Source: an uncultured Clostridia bacterium (GTDB taxonomy: Bacteria; Bacillota; Clostridia; TANB77; CAG-508). From it: DNA of 24,308 bases. Position 1 is the first letter of the stretch. The number at the start of each line of letters is the position of its first letter. This document shows, one piece after another, positions 1 to 8,060 of the stretch. The notes beneath the pieces were generated by a model. The model had not been told where the DNA came from. It saw only the letters and a program-made list of their open reading frames with translations, and made no database searches. The translations under genes were made by a program, and so were the position numbers. The DNA lies in NCBI GenBank assembly GCA_934155625.1, contig CAKPHD010000025.1, positions 1 to 24,308 of the forward strand, read 5' to 3'.

Positions 1-72
1 GAATGCTTCAAACTCAAGGCTTTCATACCTATGTGTGCCTTTGAGCGAAGCGAGAAAGGAATGAATTTTAGT

Positions 73-420
73 ATGGATGAAAATTGTTTATTTTGTAAAA
101 TAATAAAAGGAGAAATTCCATCAAGCAAAGTGTATGAAGATGAAGAAGTATTAGCATTTAAGGACATTAATCCAGCTGCACCAATACATGTATTAGTAAT
201 TCCTAAAAGGCATATAGTATCATTAGCTGAAATGGAAGATGGAGACGAAAAAGTAATTAGTAAAATTTATAAAGTTATAAATGAAATTGCTGAAAAACAA
301 GGATTTAAAGAAAATGGATATAGAGTAATAGTTAATTGCGGAAAAGATGGAGGTCAAGAAGTTGGACATTTACATTTCCACTTATTGGCAGGAAAACAAT
401 TAGGTGAAAAAATAGTTTAA
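73..420 (+). CDS. HIT-family (histidine triad) nucleotide hydrolase
   Basis: A 115-residue HIT protein of the HINT branch, which hydrolyses nucleoside phosphoramidates and related nucleotides in the cytosol. The active-site triad is visible near the C-terminus as HLHFHLLAG (His99, His101, His103); the N-terminal CLFCKIIKGEIPSS block and the LVIPKRH block are typical of the family. ATG codons also occur at 31 and 61, but AAAGGA at 55-60 sits 12 bases before the ATG at 73, and MDENCLFCKI is the usual family start, so 73 was chosen. Length is normal. Metabolic housekeeping role; no functional link to the neighbours is apparent. Confidence 0.93.
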   Translation: MDENCLFCKIIKGEIPSSKVYEDEEVLAFKDINPAAPIHVLVIPKRHIVSLAEMEDGDEKVISKIYKVINEIAEKQGFKENGYRVIVNCGKDGGQEVGHLHFHLLAGKQLGEKIV

Positions 421-445
421 AAAGCTACCATTTTTTATAGATATA

Positions 446-454
446 TGTTATAAT
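446..454 (+). promoter_or_regulatory. Extended -10 promoter for the sortase gene
   Basis: TGTTATAAT is a perfect extended -10 element (TGn plus TATAAT). No good -35 is seen 17 bases upstream, which is usual for extended -10 promoters. It lies 57 bases before the sortase ATG. Confidence 0.55.
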
Positions 455-510
455 AGATTTATAAGGAAAAATTGAAAAATAATTACAATTAAAAATGGAG
501 GTATTTGTAT

Positions 511-1173
511 ATGGGTAAAAAATATAGTAATTTTTTAACAATACTTTTGATAATAATTGTTATAGCAATAGTTGCAATTATTGGTGTTTTAGGATATAAA
601 TATTATCAAACATATATTAACAAAAATAGTGCAGAAGACTTTGTAGATACATTTGGAGATAGCAATGTAGATGGTAACAATAAAAATGACAATACAAATG
701 ATATTGAATTCGACGGAGTAGACCAAGGAGAAACAGATGGAACATCATCAAATGGAAAGAAAAAACAATATAATGGTTTTGATGTTGCAGGAACAATAGA
801 AATACCAGTTACAGGGTTGAAATGTCCTATTCTAGAACAATATGAATATTCACCAAAAGCATTAGAAACATCAGTAGTTGTATTATATGGAGTTGGCTTA
901 AATCAACCAGGAAATACAACAATAGCTGGACACAACTATAGAAATGGATTATTTTTCTCAAACAATAAAAAATTAAATGTTGGAGACAAAATATACATTA
1001 CAGATTCAACAGGTAAGAGACTTGCATATACTATATATAATAAATTTGAAGCAGCAGAAAATGAATCAGATTATATAACAAGAGATACACAAGGTGCAAT
1101 TGAAATATCATTAACAACATGTACAGATGATAGTAAGGCAAGAACAATAATATTAGCAAAAGCAGATGCATAA
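511..1173 (+). CDS. Sortase (class D/E-like), membrane-anchored transpeptidase
   Basis: A 220-residue sortase, which cleaves a sorting signal and joins surface proteins to the cell wall. One N-terminal transmembrane segment (about residues 8-30) is followed by a low-complexity Asn/Asp-rich linker (about 45-80) and the sortase beta-barrel. Catalytic residues are visible: His141 in TIAGHNY, Cys204 in LTTCTDD and Arg211 in KARTIIL. GGAGG at 497-501 lies 9 bases before ATG 511; an in-frame TTG at 505 is less likely. The gene stands alone between its own promoter and a terminator. The substrate protein is not in the window. Class D/E assignment is from general motif shape only. Confidence 0.9.
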   Translation: MGKKYSNFLTILLIIIVIAIVAIIGVLGYKYYQTYINKNSAEDFVDTFGDSNVDGNNKNDNTNDIEFDGVDQGETDGTSSNGKKKQYNGFDVAGTIEIPVTGLKCPILEQYEYSPKALETSVVVLYGVGLNQPGNTTIAGHNYRNGLFFSNNKKLNVGDKIYITDSTGKRLAYTIYNKFEAAENESDYITRDTQGAIEISLTTCTDDSKARTIILAKADA

Positions 1174-1176
1174 ATC

Positions 1177-1213
1177 GAAGAGGACATGTTATAAAAGGAC
1201 ATGTCTTCTTTTA
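1177..1213 (+). terminator. Rho-independent terminator after sortase
   Basis: The arms 1177-1189 and 1199-1211 pair over about 13 bp with G-U wobbles, around a 9-base loop, and lead into a T-rich run. It lies directly after the sortase stop codon. Confidence 0.75.
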
Positions 1214-1259
1214 TTATACATTTTTGTTAAATAAAAAAGAAAGGGTTGCAATAGAAAAA

Positions 1260-3260
1260 ATGAATAAAAAACAAGCAGAAAAAAGAATAAAAGAACTTAG
1301 AAAGACAGTAGAATATCATGCAAAAAAATATTATGATGATGATAAACCGGAAATAACTGACTTTGAATATGATATGATGATGTTAGAATTAAGAACATTA
1401 GAAAGTCAATATCCAGAATTAATTACAAAAAATTCATTGACACAAAAAGTAGGAGGAACAGTAAAAGAAGGATTTAAAAAAGTAGAACATGAAGTTCCAC
1501 TACAAAGTTTGCAAGATGTTTTTAATTTTGAAGAAATAGAAGCATTTGATGAAAGAGTAAAAAAGCAAGCACAAGAAAATGGAATAGAAAATCCTAAATA
1601 TGTAGTAGAAACTAAAATAGATGGTTTATCAGCAGCATTAGAATATGTAGATGGAAAACTAGTTAGAGGAGCAACAAGAGGAAATGGTTTAGTAGGAGAA
1701 GATGTAACAGAAAATTTAAAAACAATAAAAACAATTCCACAAGAACTACCAGAAAAACTAAATATTACAGTCAGAGGAGAAGTATTTATATCTAAAAATG
1801 ATTTTGAGAAAATGAATCAAGAAAGAGAAGAAAATGAAGAGGAGCTATTTGCAAATGCTCGTAATGCAGCAGCAGGTTCACTAAGACAATTAGATAGTAA
1901 TATTACAAAAAATAGACCATTAGATATTTATATATTCAATGTTCAGAAAATAGATGGAAAAGAATTTAATTCTCACTTTGAAGAATTAGAGTTTTTAAGC
2001 AAATTAGGATTTAATGTTAATCCTGTAAGAATCTATTGTGACAATATAAAAGAAGTAGTAAATGCAATAAAGAAAATTGGAGAAGACAGAGAGAGTTTAA
2101 CATTTGGAATTGATGGAGCAGTAGTTAAAGTAGATAATCTAAAATTAAGAGAAATTATGGGAACAACAAGTAAAGTACCTAAATGGGCAATTGCATACAA
2201 ATATCCGCCAGAGCAAAAAGAAACAATTTTAAAAGATATAGTTTGTCAAGTTGGTAGAACTGGTGTAATAACACCAATGGCAATATTAGAGCCAGTAAAA
2301 GTTGCAGGCTCAACAATTTCTAAAACTACACTTCATAATGAAGATTTTATAAAAGAAAAAGGATTAAAAATAGGTGATAGAGTAATAATACAAAAGGCAG
2401 GAGATGTAATACCAGAAATTGTTGAAGCAGTTGTTTCAAAAAGAACAGGAGAAGAAAAAGAATTTGAAATGCCAAAAGTATGTCCTGTATGTGGTGCAGA
2501 AGCAGTTAGAGAAGAGGGAGAAGCAGCTGTTAGATGTACAGGAATAGAGTGTCCAGCAAAATTATATAGAAATTTAGTACATTTTGTATCAAGAGAAGCA
2601 ATGAATATAGATGGACTTGGAGAAAATATTATAGGCGTTTTGCTAGATAAAAAAATGATTGCAAATATTGCAGATATATATGATTTAGAATTTGAAGATA
2701 TAGCATCATTAAAGAAAAATGGTAAAAAATTTGCGCAAAATTTAATTGATAGTATAAATGCAAGTAAAGAAAATGATTTATATAGATTAATTACAGCATT
2801 AGGAATTAGACATGTTGGAGTAAAAGCAGCAAAGATTTTAGCAAAAAGATATGAAAATATGGATAATTTATCAGAAGCAACAGTAGAAAGTTTAAGTATG
2901 GTAGAGGAAATTGGTCCAATTGTGGCGAATAGTATAAGAGAGTTTTTCGAACAGGAACAGACAAAAGACTTATTAAAAAGGTTAAAAGATGCAGGTGTTA
3001 ATATGGAAAGACAAAAATCTGAAGACGAAGATGAAAGATTTGCTGGAAAAACTTTTGTATTAACAGGAACTTTAGAAAAATATTCAAGAGAAGAAGCATC
3101 TAATATAATAGAAAAATTTGGAGGAAAAACTTCAAGTTCTGTATCTAAAAAGACAAGTTATTTACTAGCAGGAGAAGATGCAGGAAGTAAGCTTACAAAG
3201 GCTCAAAACTTAGGGGTACAAATTATTACCGAAGCTGAATTTGATGATATGTGCAAATAA
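1260..3260 (+). CDS. ligA: NAD-dependent DNA ligase
   Basis: A 666-residue NAD-dependent DNA ligase, full length for the family. It seals nicks during replication and repair. Domain order: Ia domain at the N-terminus (AKKYYDDDKPEITDFEYD), the adenylation domain with the AMP-accepting lysine Lys119 in ETKIDG and the RGEVFI and DGAVVKV motifs, an OB fold with VGRTGVITPMA, a four-Cys zinc finger (CPVCG then C..IECPAK, about 409-434), helix-hairpin-helix repeats, and a BRCT domain from about residue 590. An in-frame TTG at 1224 would add 12 residues, but MNKKQAEKRIKEL matches the usual ligase start, so ATG 1260 is preferred; its ribosome site (GAAAGGG) is 14 bases away. It starts a ligA-small gene-folD operon. 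Confidence 0.97.
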   Translation: MNKKQAEKRIKELRKTVEYHAKKYYDDDKPEITDFEYDMMMLELRTLESQYPELITKNSLTQKVGGTVKEGFKKVEHEVPLQSLQDVFNFEEIEAFDERVKKQAQENGIENPKYVVETKIDGLSAALEYVDGKLVRGATRGNGLVGEDVTENLKTIKTIPQELPEKLNITVRGEVFISKNDFEKMNQEREENEEELFANARNAAAGSLRQLDSNITKNRPLDIYIFNVQKIDGKEFNSHFEELEFLSKLGFNVNPVRIYCDNIKEVVNAIKKIGEDRESLTFGIDGAVVKVDNLKLREIMGTTSKVPKWAIAYKYPPEQKETILKDIVCQVGRTGVITPMAILEPVKVAGSTISKTTLHNEDFIKEKGLKIGDRVIIQKAGDVIPEIVEAVVSKRTGEEKEFEMPKVCPVCGAEAVREEGEAAVRCTGIECPAKLYRNLVHFVSREAMNIDGLGENIIGVLLDKKMIANIADIYDLEFEDIASLKKNGKKFAQNLIDSINASKENDLYRLITALGIRHVGVKAAKILAKRYENMDNLSEATVESLSMVEEIGPIVANSIREFFEQEQTKDLLKRLKDAGVNMERQKSEDEDERFAGKTFVLTGTLEKYSREEASNIIEKFGGKTSSSVSKKTSYLLAGEDAGSKLTKAQNLGVQIITEAEFDDMCK

Positions 3261-3286
3261 TTTTACTATTGGAAGGAATGAATGTA

Positions 3287-3532
3287 ATGGAGAATTATAC
3301 ATTTGAAGACATGTGGTTAGACTTAAAAAATGGATATCAAATTTATTACACATATGTAAGAAATAGATATGTTTTGTTTAGAACAGCAAAAAATTGTTAT
3401 ACTCAAAAACTAATAACTGATAATCCTAAAAATCCACAACCTAGAATGACTATGCTTACTTTAAAAAGGGTTAAGGAAATTTTTCCACATATGGAAGATA
3501 TAGAGTATAAGATTACCGGAGGAATAGAATAA
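3287..3532 (+). CDS. Small conserved-looking protein of unknown function (81 aa)
   Basis: I do not recognise this protein. It is 81 residues, soluble, rich in Tyr and charged residues, with the features MENYTFEDMWLDL at the start and KRVKEIFPHMEDI near the end; no signal peptide or membrane segment. ATG 3287 has GGAAGG (3271-3276) 10 bases upstream; the ATG at 3278 would have only 1 base of spacing. It lies 26 bases after ligA, and its stop overlaps the folD start by one base (TAATG), so it is translated as part of a ligA-folD operon. The coupling suggests it is a real gene. Confidence 0.7.
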   Translation: MENYTFEDMWLDLKNGYQIYYTYVRNRYVLFRTAKNCYTQKLITDNPKNPQPRMTMLTLKRVKEIFPHMEDIEYKITGGIE

Positions 3533-4383
3533 TGGAATTAATAGATGGAAAAAAACTAGCAAGTGAAATTAGAGCAGATTTAAAGTCAAAGTGTGATGAA
3601 CTAAAACAAAAAGGAATCAATCCCAAATTTGCTGTAATAATGGTAGGAAATAATAAAGCATCACAAATATATGTAAGAAACAAAAGTAGAGCAGCAGAGC
3701 AAGTAGGAATAGAATTTGAAGAATATTTGTTAGATGAAAATATAAAGCAAGATGAATTAATAAAACAAATAAAAAAATTAAATGAAGATAAAACAATTCA
3801 TGGAATATTATTGCAAAGTCCTATTCCGGAGCACTTAGACATAAACGAGGCATTTAGAACAATAGCACCAGAAAAAGATGTAGATGGATTTAATCCCGTA
3901 AATGTTGGAAAATTGTGTTTAAATCAAGATACATTTGTATCATGTACACCATATGGGATTATGAAAATGCTAGAAGCATATAATATTGACTTAGCAGGAA
4001 AAAATGTAGTTATTCTTGGAAGAAGCAATATTGTTGGAAAACCATTAATTCAATGTTGCTTAAACAAAAATGCAACAATAACAGTTTGCCATTCAAAAAC
4101 AAAAGACATAAAAAAATATACAAAGGATGCAGATGTAATTATGGTTGCAATAGGAAAAGCAAAATTTTTAACAGAAGATATGATAAAAGATGGGGCAGTT
4201 GTAATTGATGTTGGAATAAATAGAAATGATGATGGAAAAATAACAGGGGATGTTGACTTTGAGAATGTTAGCAAAAAAGCTAGTTATATAACACCAGTTC
4301 CGGGGGGAGTTGGGCCTATGACAATAGCAATGCTAATGAATAATGTAATAAAAGCTGCAACAGAAAGCAGTTTAAAGAAATAG
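3532..4383 (+). CDS. folD: Bifunctional methylenetetrahydrofolate dehydrogenase/cyclohydrolase
   Basis: A 283-residue FolD, which interconverts 5,10-methylene-THF, 5,10-methenyl-THF and 10-formyl-THF using NADP, in cytosolic one-carbon metabolism. The active-site YxxxK is Tyr47-Lys51 in YVRNKSRAAEQ. Also visible are GILLQSPIPEHL, PEKDVDGFNP, the Rossmann motif GRSNIVGKP, and the C-terminal signature TPVPGGVGPMT. GGAGG at 3518-3522 and the TAATG overlap with the upstream gene set the start. Length is normal. A terminator follows directly. Confidence 0.97.
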   Translation: MELIDGKKLASEIRADLKSKCDELKQKGINPKFAVIMVGNNKASQIYVRNKSRAAEQVGIEFEEYLLDENIKQDELIKQIKKLNEDKTIHGILLQSPIPEHLDINEAFRTIAPEKDVDGFNPVNVGKLCLNQDTFVSCTPYGIMKMLEAYNIDLAGKNVVILGRSNIVGKPLIQCCLNKNATITVCHSKTKDIKKYTKDADVIMVAIGKAKFLTEDMIKDGAVVIDVGINRNDDGKITGDVDFENVSKKASYITPVPGGVGPMTIAMLMNNVIKAATESSLKK

Positions 4384-4389
4384 GTTTAG

Positions 4390-4428
4390 GGGCATATATA
4401 GATGAGAAATCATTTATATGTGTCTTTT
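4390..4428 (+). terminator. Strong rho-independent terminator after folD
   Basis: The arms 4390-4405 and 4410-4425 pair over 16 bp including G-U pairs, closed by a GAAA tetraloop and followed by TTTTATTATTTT. It ends the ligA-folD operon and precedes dprA. Confidence 0.85.
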
Positions 4429-4453
4429 ATTATTTTATAAGAAGGGAGAAAAG

Positions 4454-5093
4454 GTGAAAATAGAAGAAATACTAATCGATTCAAAAGAATACCCAGAAAA
4501 ATTGAAAAATATATATGATTCTCCGCAGAAATTATATGTTTTAGGAAATAAGAATTTGTTATATAGAAAAGGAATTGCGATAGTTGGTTCCAGAGATGCT
4601 ACACAATACGGCAAAAAAATAGCATATGATTTATCAAAAGAATTAAGTGAGAATGGTATAGTTATAATTAGTGGATTAGCAATTGGAATTGATTCATATG
4701 CACATATTGGAGCATTACAAAATGGGACAATTGCAGTATTAGGGAGCGGAATTGATAATATCTATCCGAAAGAAAATATAGAATTAGCACGAGAAATAAT
4801 AAGAAATAACGGATGCATAATTTCAGAATATTCATTAGGCGAAAAACCAGAAAGATTACATTTTCCGCAAAGAAATAGAATAATAAGCGGATTGGCAGAT
4901 GGAGTAGTTGTTGTTGAAGCAAACCAAAAAAGTGGAGCATTAATAACTGCAGATTTCGCCATAGAACAGGGAAAAGAAGTTTTTGCTGTACCACGGAGAC
5001 ATAATAAAAAAACAAAGTGAAGGAGCAAATAAATTAATACAAGATGGAGCATTTCTTGTTACATCAGCAAAAGATATAATAGAAAATATTTAG
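4454..5093 (+). pseudogene. dprA: DprA/Smf DNA-processing protein, single-base frameshift
   Basis: DprA binds single-stranded DNA and loads RecA during natural transformation. The Rossmann-type DprA core is clear: AIVGSRDATQYG, ISGLAIGIDSYAH, VLGSGIDNIYPKEN, FPQRNRIISGLADGVVVVEA and SGALITADFAIEQGKEVFAVP. Translation started at GTG 4454 (AGGGAG 5 bases upstream) ends at 5018-5020. One extra base around 4994 breaks the conserved VFAVPG motif; skipping it gives VPGDIIKKQSEGANKLIQ and reading continues to the stop at 5091-5093 with the normal DprA ending. The restored protein would be about 213 residues: the core only, without an N-terminal SAM domain or a C-terminal winged helix. The break is either a real inactivation or a sequencing/assembly error. 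Confidence 0.85.
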
Positions 5094-5102
5094 TAATCTA
5101 TC

Positions 5103-5131
5103 TTGAAATTAAAAGCAAAAATGTGTATACT
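5103..5131 (+). promoter_or_regulatory. SigA-type promoter for the DnaB-like gene
   Basis: TTGAAA (5103-5108), a 17-base spacer and TATACT (5126-5131), located 35 bases before the ATG at 5166. Confidence 0.6.
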
Positions 5132-5165
5132 AACATATATAACATACAGAAGAAGGGAAGAAAAA

Positions 5166-6977
5166 ATGGAGAATAGTGGAATAGAAAGTTTAATTAATTT
5201 AGTAAATAGAATAGAAATAACAAAAGACAATGAAAAACAAGTAAAACAAATAAAAAAATTAATACAACAAGAAGACTATGTAGAAGCAATAAAAATTTTA
5301 AATGAATTAAAAGAACAGCGAAAAATAAAATTAAAAGATTTATCGATAATAGATATAATTCAAAATGATAATGAAGAAAGTGATGAAGAATTATTTAAAG
5401 AAGAAATTATACCAGAAAAAATTGAAAAAGAGCAAGAAGAAAAAGAAGAAAGCATATATCCAAAAGAGTTGGCAGATGAAGAACTTGAAAAACGATATGT
5501 AGGATTATTATTAGAAAATCCAAAAGCAATTTCTATGTATTATATTTTGCATGAAGATTGTTATTTTAAAAGTGACAAATTGTTAAATTTATATAAGAGT
5601 GTATTATTTACAGAAGGCCAGGCTTATGCACCTCAAATAGCCAAAAATGAATTTAATTTTGCAAAAGAAGGACCAGAAACATATCAACAGAAAAACGAAT
5701 TAAAAGAAATGGCAAAAAAAGGCAAATATAATTTTGAAAAGACATATGTGGAATTAAGAAAATTGTTTGAGATAAGGAAAAATTATTTAGAAAATCCTAT
5801 AAAAGAAACACAACAAAAAATTGTAGAAATTTTAAAATATGAACTATATGATCAAATGACAATACAAGAAGTAAAAGATGCAATTGTTCAGATAACAACT
5901 ACAGAAAAATTCAAGAGAGCTATATTAAGTAGCCATATTACAGATTTTTTATTAACAGGTGACAATAGTTTAACAACAGGATTAGAATTACCATTTCCAA
6001 TATTAGATAGTGTATTCAAAGGAATACGAAAAGGAGAGACAATGGCTTATGCTATGCCATCTAACTCAGGTAAAAGTAGATTTACAATAAATTTGGCAGC
6101 CTATATAGCTTTTATACATCATAAAAAGGTATTAGTAATATCTAATGAAATGTCAGAAGAAAAAATGAAACTATGCTTAATAACAACTGTTTTAAATAAT
6201 AAAGAAATTCAAAAATTACATGGACAAAATATATCCAAAACAGAAGGAGAATTATTAGAGTTTAAATTTAGGCCAGATAATGGAATTGATGTACAAGTTG
6301 ATGAAGATGGATTTGTACAAAAACAAGAGAATGAAAAACAAAGTGACTTTGCGAGAAGGCTTATAGAAATATCAGAGGAGTTTAGGAAAACAATTGCTGT
6401 TACAGAATGGATAGACAAACAAATAAAAAATTCAATATATTTTGTTAATATTACAAATCACACAAATGATGAATTGGAGAAGGTTATTTTAAATTATTAT
6501 TACAAAGAAAAAATAGAGTATATGTTTTATGATACATTAAAAACAGATACAGAAAATATAGGTAATGGAGAAGAATTGAAAAAGACTGCAACAATTCTTT
6601 CTAATTTAGCGCAAAATTTGAATATATTTATTGCATCATCATTGCAATTGACAGAGAGCAGTACATTACCAATAAATTTGAATATTAATGATTTAGCTGT
6701 AAGCAGAACAGTAAAAGAAGTTCTAGATACATTGTGTTTAATTAAACAAATACATAATGAAGATTTAGAAAAATACGAGTATTCTTTAGAAGAGGTTGAT
6801 ACAAAATTTTATGACCTGAAAAAGTATAAAGATCCTGATGTGAGATATTATGCTTGTGTTGTTGATAAAAATAGAGCAGGTGCAAAACCCAAAGTAGTAT
6901 TTAGACTAAATTTAGCATATAATATGTGGGAAGAATTGGGATATTTAAGATTAAAATCAATAGAAGAAAAAAAGTAA
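5166..6977 (+). CDS. Divergent DnaB-like (SF4/RecA-fold) ATPase
   Basis: A 603-residue protein with a DnaB-helicase-like C-terminal RecA fold. The P-loop region reads ETMAYAMPSNSGKSRF (Lys near residue 303), comparable to RPSMGKT of DnaB; it is followed by VLVISNEMSEEKM, which matches the DnaB FSLEMS motif, a Walker-B-like hydrophobic strand ending in YDT near 455, and SLQLT and SRTVKEVLDTLC equivalents of later SF4 motifs. The N-terminal 110 residues are acidic and coiled-coil-like; residues about 115-210 may correspond to a degenerate DnaB N-terminal domain. ATG 5166 has GAAGGGAAG upstream. It is too divergent to be the replicative helicase with confidence; it could act in recombination or restart alongside dprA. 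Helicase activity is inferred from fold only. Confidence 0.65.
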   Translation: MENSGIESLINLVNRIEITKDNEKQVKQIKKLIQQEDYVEAIKILNELKEQRKIKLKDLSIIDIIQNDNEESDEELFKEEIIPEKIEKEQEEKEESIYPKELADEELEKRYVGLLLENPKAISMYYILHEDCYFKSDKLLNLYKSVLFTEGQAYAPQIAKNEFNFAKEGPETYQQKNELKEMAKKGKYNFEKTYVELRKLFEIRKNYLENPIKETQQKIVEILKYELYDQMTIQEVKDAIVQITTTEKFKRAILSSHITDFLLTGDNSLTTGLELPFPILDSVFKGIRKGETMAYAMPSNSGKSRFTINLAAYIAFIHHKKVLVISNEMSEEKMKLCLITTVLNNKEIQKLHGQNISKTEGELLEFKFRPDNGIDVQVDEDGFVQKQENEKQSDFARRLIEISEEFRKTIAVTEWIDKQIKNSIYFVNITNHTNDELEKVILNYYYKEKIEYMFYDTLKTDTENIGNGEELKKTATILSNLAQNLNIFIASSLQLTESSTLPINLNINDLAVSRTVKEVLDTLCLIKQIHNEDLEKYEYSLEEVDTKFYDLKKYKDPDVRYYACVVDKNRAGAKPKVVFRLNLAYNMWEELGYLRLKSIEEKK

Positions 6978-7033
6978 AATAAAATATTTTAATAAAAGTA
7001 AGATTATAATTGAATGATTAGAGGAAATTTATT

Positions 7034-7576
7034 ATGAAGAAAATTGAAACAGATAATATATTATTAAGAGAATTTAAAGTAGAAGATGCAGAAGTAGCAT
7101 TTGACAATTGGGCAGGAATTAAAAGAATGGCAGATTTATCAGATTTTAGGGTACATTTAAGTGTTGATGAAACAAGGCAAATGATAGAAGTTGGATTAGG
7201 TGATGGTGAAGGAGAAAGATATACAGTTGCGATTATATTTAAAGAAACAAATGAAGTTACTGGATTTATACGTATATACGATATTTCTACAAAAAATAAA
7301 ACTTGCAAAATAAGATTTGCAGTAGGAAAAAAGTGGCTAAACGCAGGAAAAGAAAAATTATATTCAGAGGCAATAAATGCTATAGCATCTAATTTATTGG
7401 AAAATGGATTTGATGTTATTTCATACGAATGTTGTGATGGTACAGAGTTTTATAAGATAAAAGTAAAAATATTAGAGAATACAGATTTTAAAAAAGAGGC
7501 TGTATTACATCAAAGAATAGTTAATGAAGAGACAGGAGAGAAGAACAATAAAGTAATATATTCAATTATTAAATGA
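7034..7576 (+). CDS. GNAT-family N-acetyltransferase (RimJ/RimL-like)
   Basis: A 180-residue GNAT protein, predicted to move an acetyl group from acetyl-CoA to an amine. The N-terminus IETDNILLREFKVEDAE is the standard RimJ/RimL-like opening, followed by strands VAIIFKETNEVTGFIRIYDI and KIRFAVGKKW. The acetyl-CoA-binding Q/RxxGxG/A loop is poorly conserved (AGKEKLYSEA), so activity is uncertain. GAGGAAA at 7021-7026 gives good spacing to the ATG. It lies immediately upstream of spoIIID in the host backbone. Substrate unknown. Confidence 0.75.
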   Translation: MKKIETDNILLREFKVEDAEVAFDNWAGIKRMADLSDFRVHLSVDETRQMIEVGLGDGEGERYTVAIIFKETNEVTGFIRIYDISTKNKTCKIRFAVGKKWLNAGKEKLYSEAINAIASNLLENGFDVISYECCDGTEFYKIKVKILENTDFKKEAVLHQRIVNEETGEKNNKVIYSIIK

Positions 7577-7624
7577 AAATAATAAAATTGATACATTACA
7601 AGTGAAACTCAAAAGTTCTAATAC

Positions 7625-7670
7625 AACCCCTGTGCGAATACAATTAAACAAAAGTATTCGTATGGGGGTT
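7625..7670 (+). promoter_or_regulatory. Hairpin masking the spoIIID ribosome-binding site
   Basis: Arms 7625-7641 and 7654-7670 pair over 17 bp (AACCCC/GGGGTT, a wobble-rich middle, CGAATAC/GTATTCG) around a 12-base loop. The right arm holds the only Shine-Dalgarno candidate for spoIIID, GGGGG at 7664-7668, 7 bases before ATG 7676. There is no T-run after it, so it is not an ordinary terminator. AATACAAT at 7637-7644 in the left arm matches 7 of 8 bases of the sigma-E -10 consensus CATACAAT, but no convincing -35 is seen. Confidence 0.5.
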
Positions 7671-7675
7671 TCAGA

Positions 7676-7954
7676 ATGAAAAAAATAAATTCACACAATT
7701 ACAATTCGTCAATAGCTGTACATAAAACAATAGAAGAAAGAGCAACTAATTTGGCGCATTATATTATAGATTCAAAAGATACAGTGAGAGGTGCTGCTAA
7801 AAAATTTTGTATTAGTAAAAGTACCGTACACAAAGACGTAACACTAAAGAACGGTAGAAAAATAGAACAAGTTATTCCTGAAAGTATTGAAATTAAAAAG
7901 GTTTTTCTAGCAGAGAAGAATCCTGTTGTGAAGTTGGGATTGGTAATTAAATAG
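7676..7954 (+). CDS. spoIIID: SpoIIID 5' part, interrupted by the element (N-terminal 56 residues plus foreign tail)
   Basis: SpoIIID is a small DNA-binding regulator that changes mother-cell transcription between sigma-E and sigma-K stages of sporulation. Residues 16-56 are recognisable SpoIIID: HKTIEERATNLAHYIIDSKD, then the helix-turn-helix TVRGAAKKFCISKSTVHKDVT. After Thr56 the sequence departs from the family and runs through 36 unrelated residues to a stop at 7952-7954. The missing part, starting ERLMEINPMLAKEV, is found in frame at 22285-22407. The first 15 residues are an extension compared with Bacillus SpoIIID. The truncated product keeps the HTH but lacks the basic C-terminal segment that SpoIIID needs for DNA binding, so it is probably inactive while the element is present. 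Confidence 0.92.
   Translation: MKKINSHNYNSSIAVHKTIEERATNLAHYIIDSKDTVRGAAKKFCISKSTVHKDVTLKNGRKIEQVIPESIEIKKVFLAEKNPVVKLGLVIK
7826..7842 (+). repeat. attL core of the spoIIID element
   Basis: GTACACAAAGACGTAAC, matching 22267-22283 at 16 of 17 bases (the C/T difference is the third base of an Asp codon). The first 11 bases are identical. AACGGTAG at 7850-7857 is one arm of the deduced attP inverted repeat. Confidence 0.85.
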
Positions 7955-7963
7955 AACTATAAT

Positions 7964-8003
7964 AAAGTGAATTACATTAATTTATGTAAATCACTTTATT
8001 TCT
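7964..8003 (+). terminator. Terminator after the truncated spoIIID fragment
   Basis: Arms 7964-7977 and 7984-7997 pair at 13 of 14 positions around a 6-base loop, and run into TTTATTTCT. It lies just inside the left end of the element and would stop host transcription from entering it. Confidence 0.75.
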
Positions 8004-8014
8004 ATAGGATTTTG

Positions 8015-8023
8015 TGATAAAAT
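8015..8023 (+). promoter_or_regulatory. Extended -10 promoter for the pRiA4b ORF-3-like gene
   Basis: TGATAAAAT (TGn plus TAAAAT), 38 bases before ATG 8061; no clear -35. Confidence 0.4.
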
Positions 8024-8060
8024 AGGAGCAAAAAAATAGATAGATAAGGGGATTGATAGT

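Noticed and set aside
4668..5052. Minus-strand open frames across dprA
   Set aside because: Antisense shadows; the plus strand carries recognisable DprA motifs on both sides of the frameshift.
7676..7954. A complete, separate HTH gene
   Set aside because: Its first 56 codons are SpoIIID and the tail matches nothing; the missing half is present at the other end of the element.
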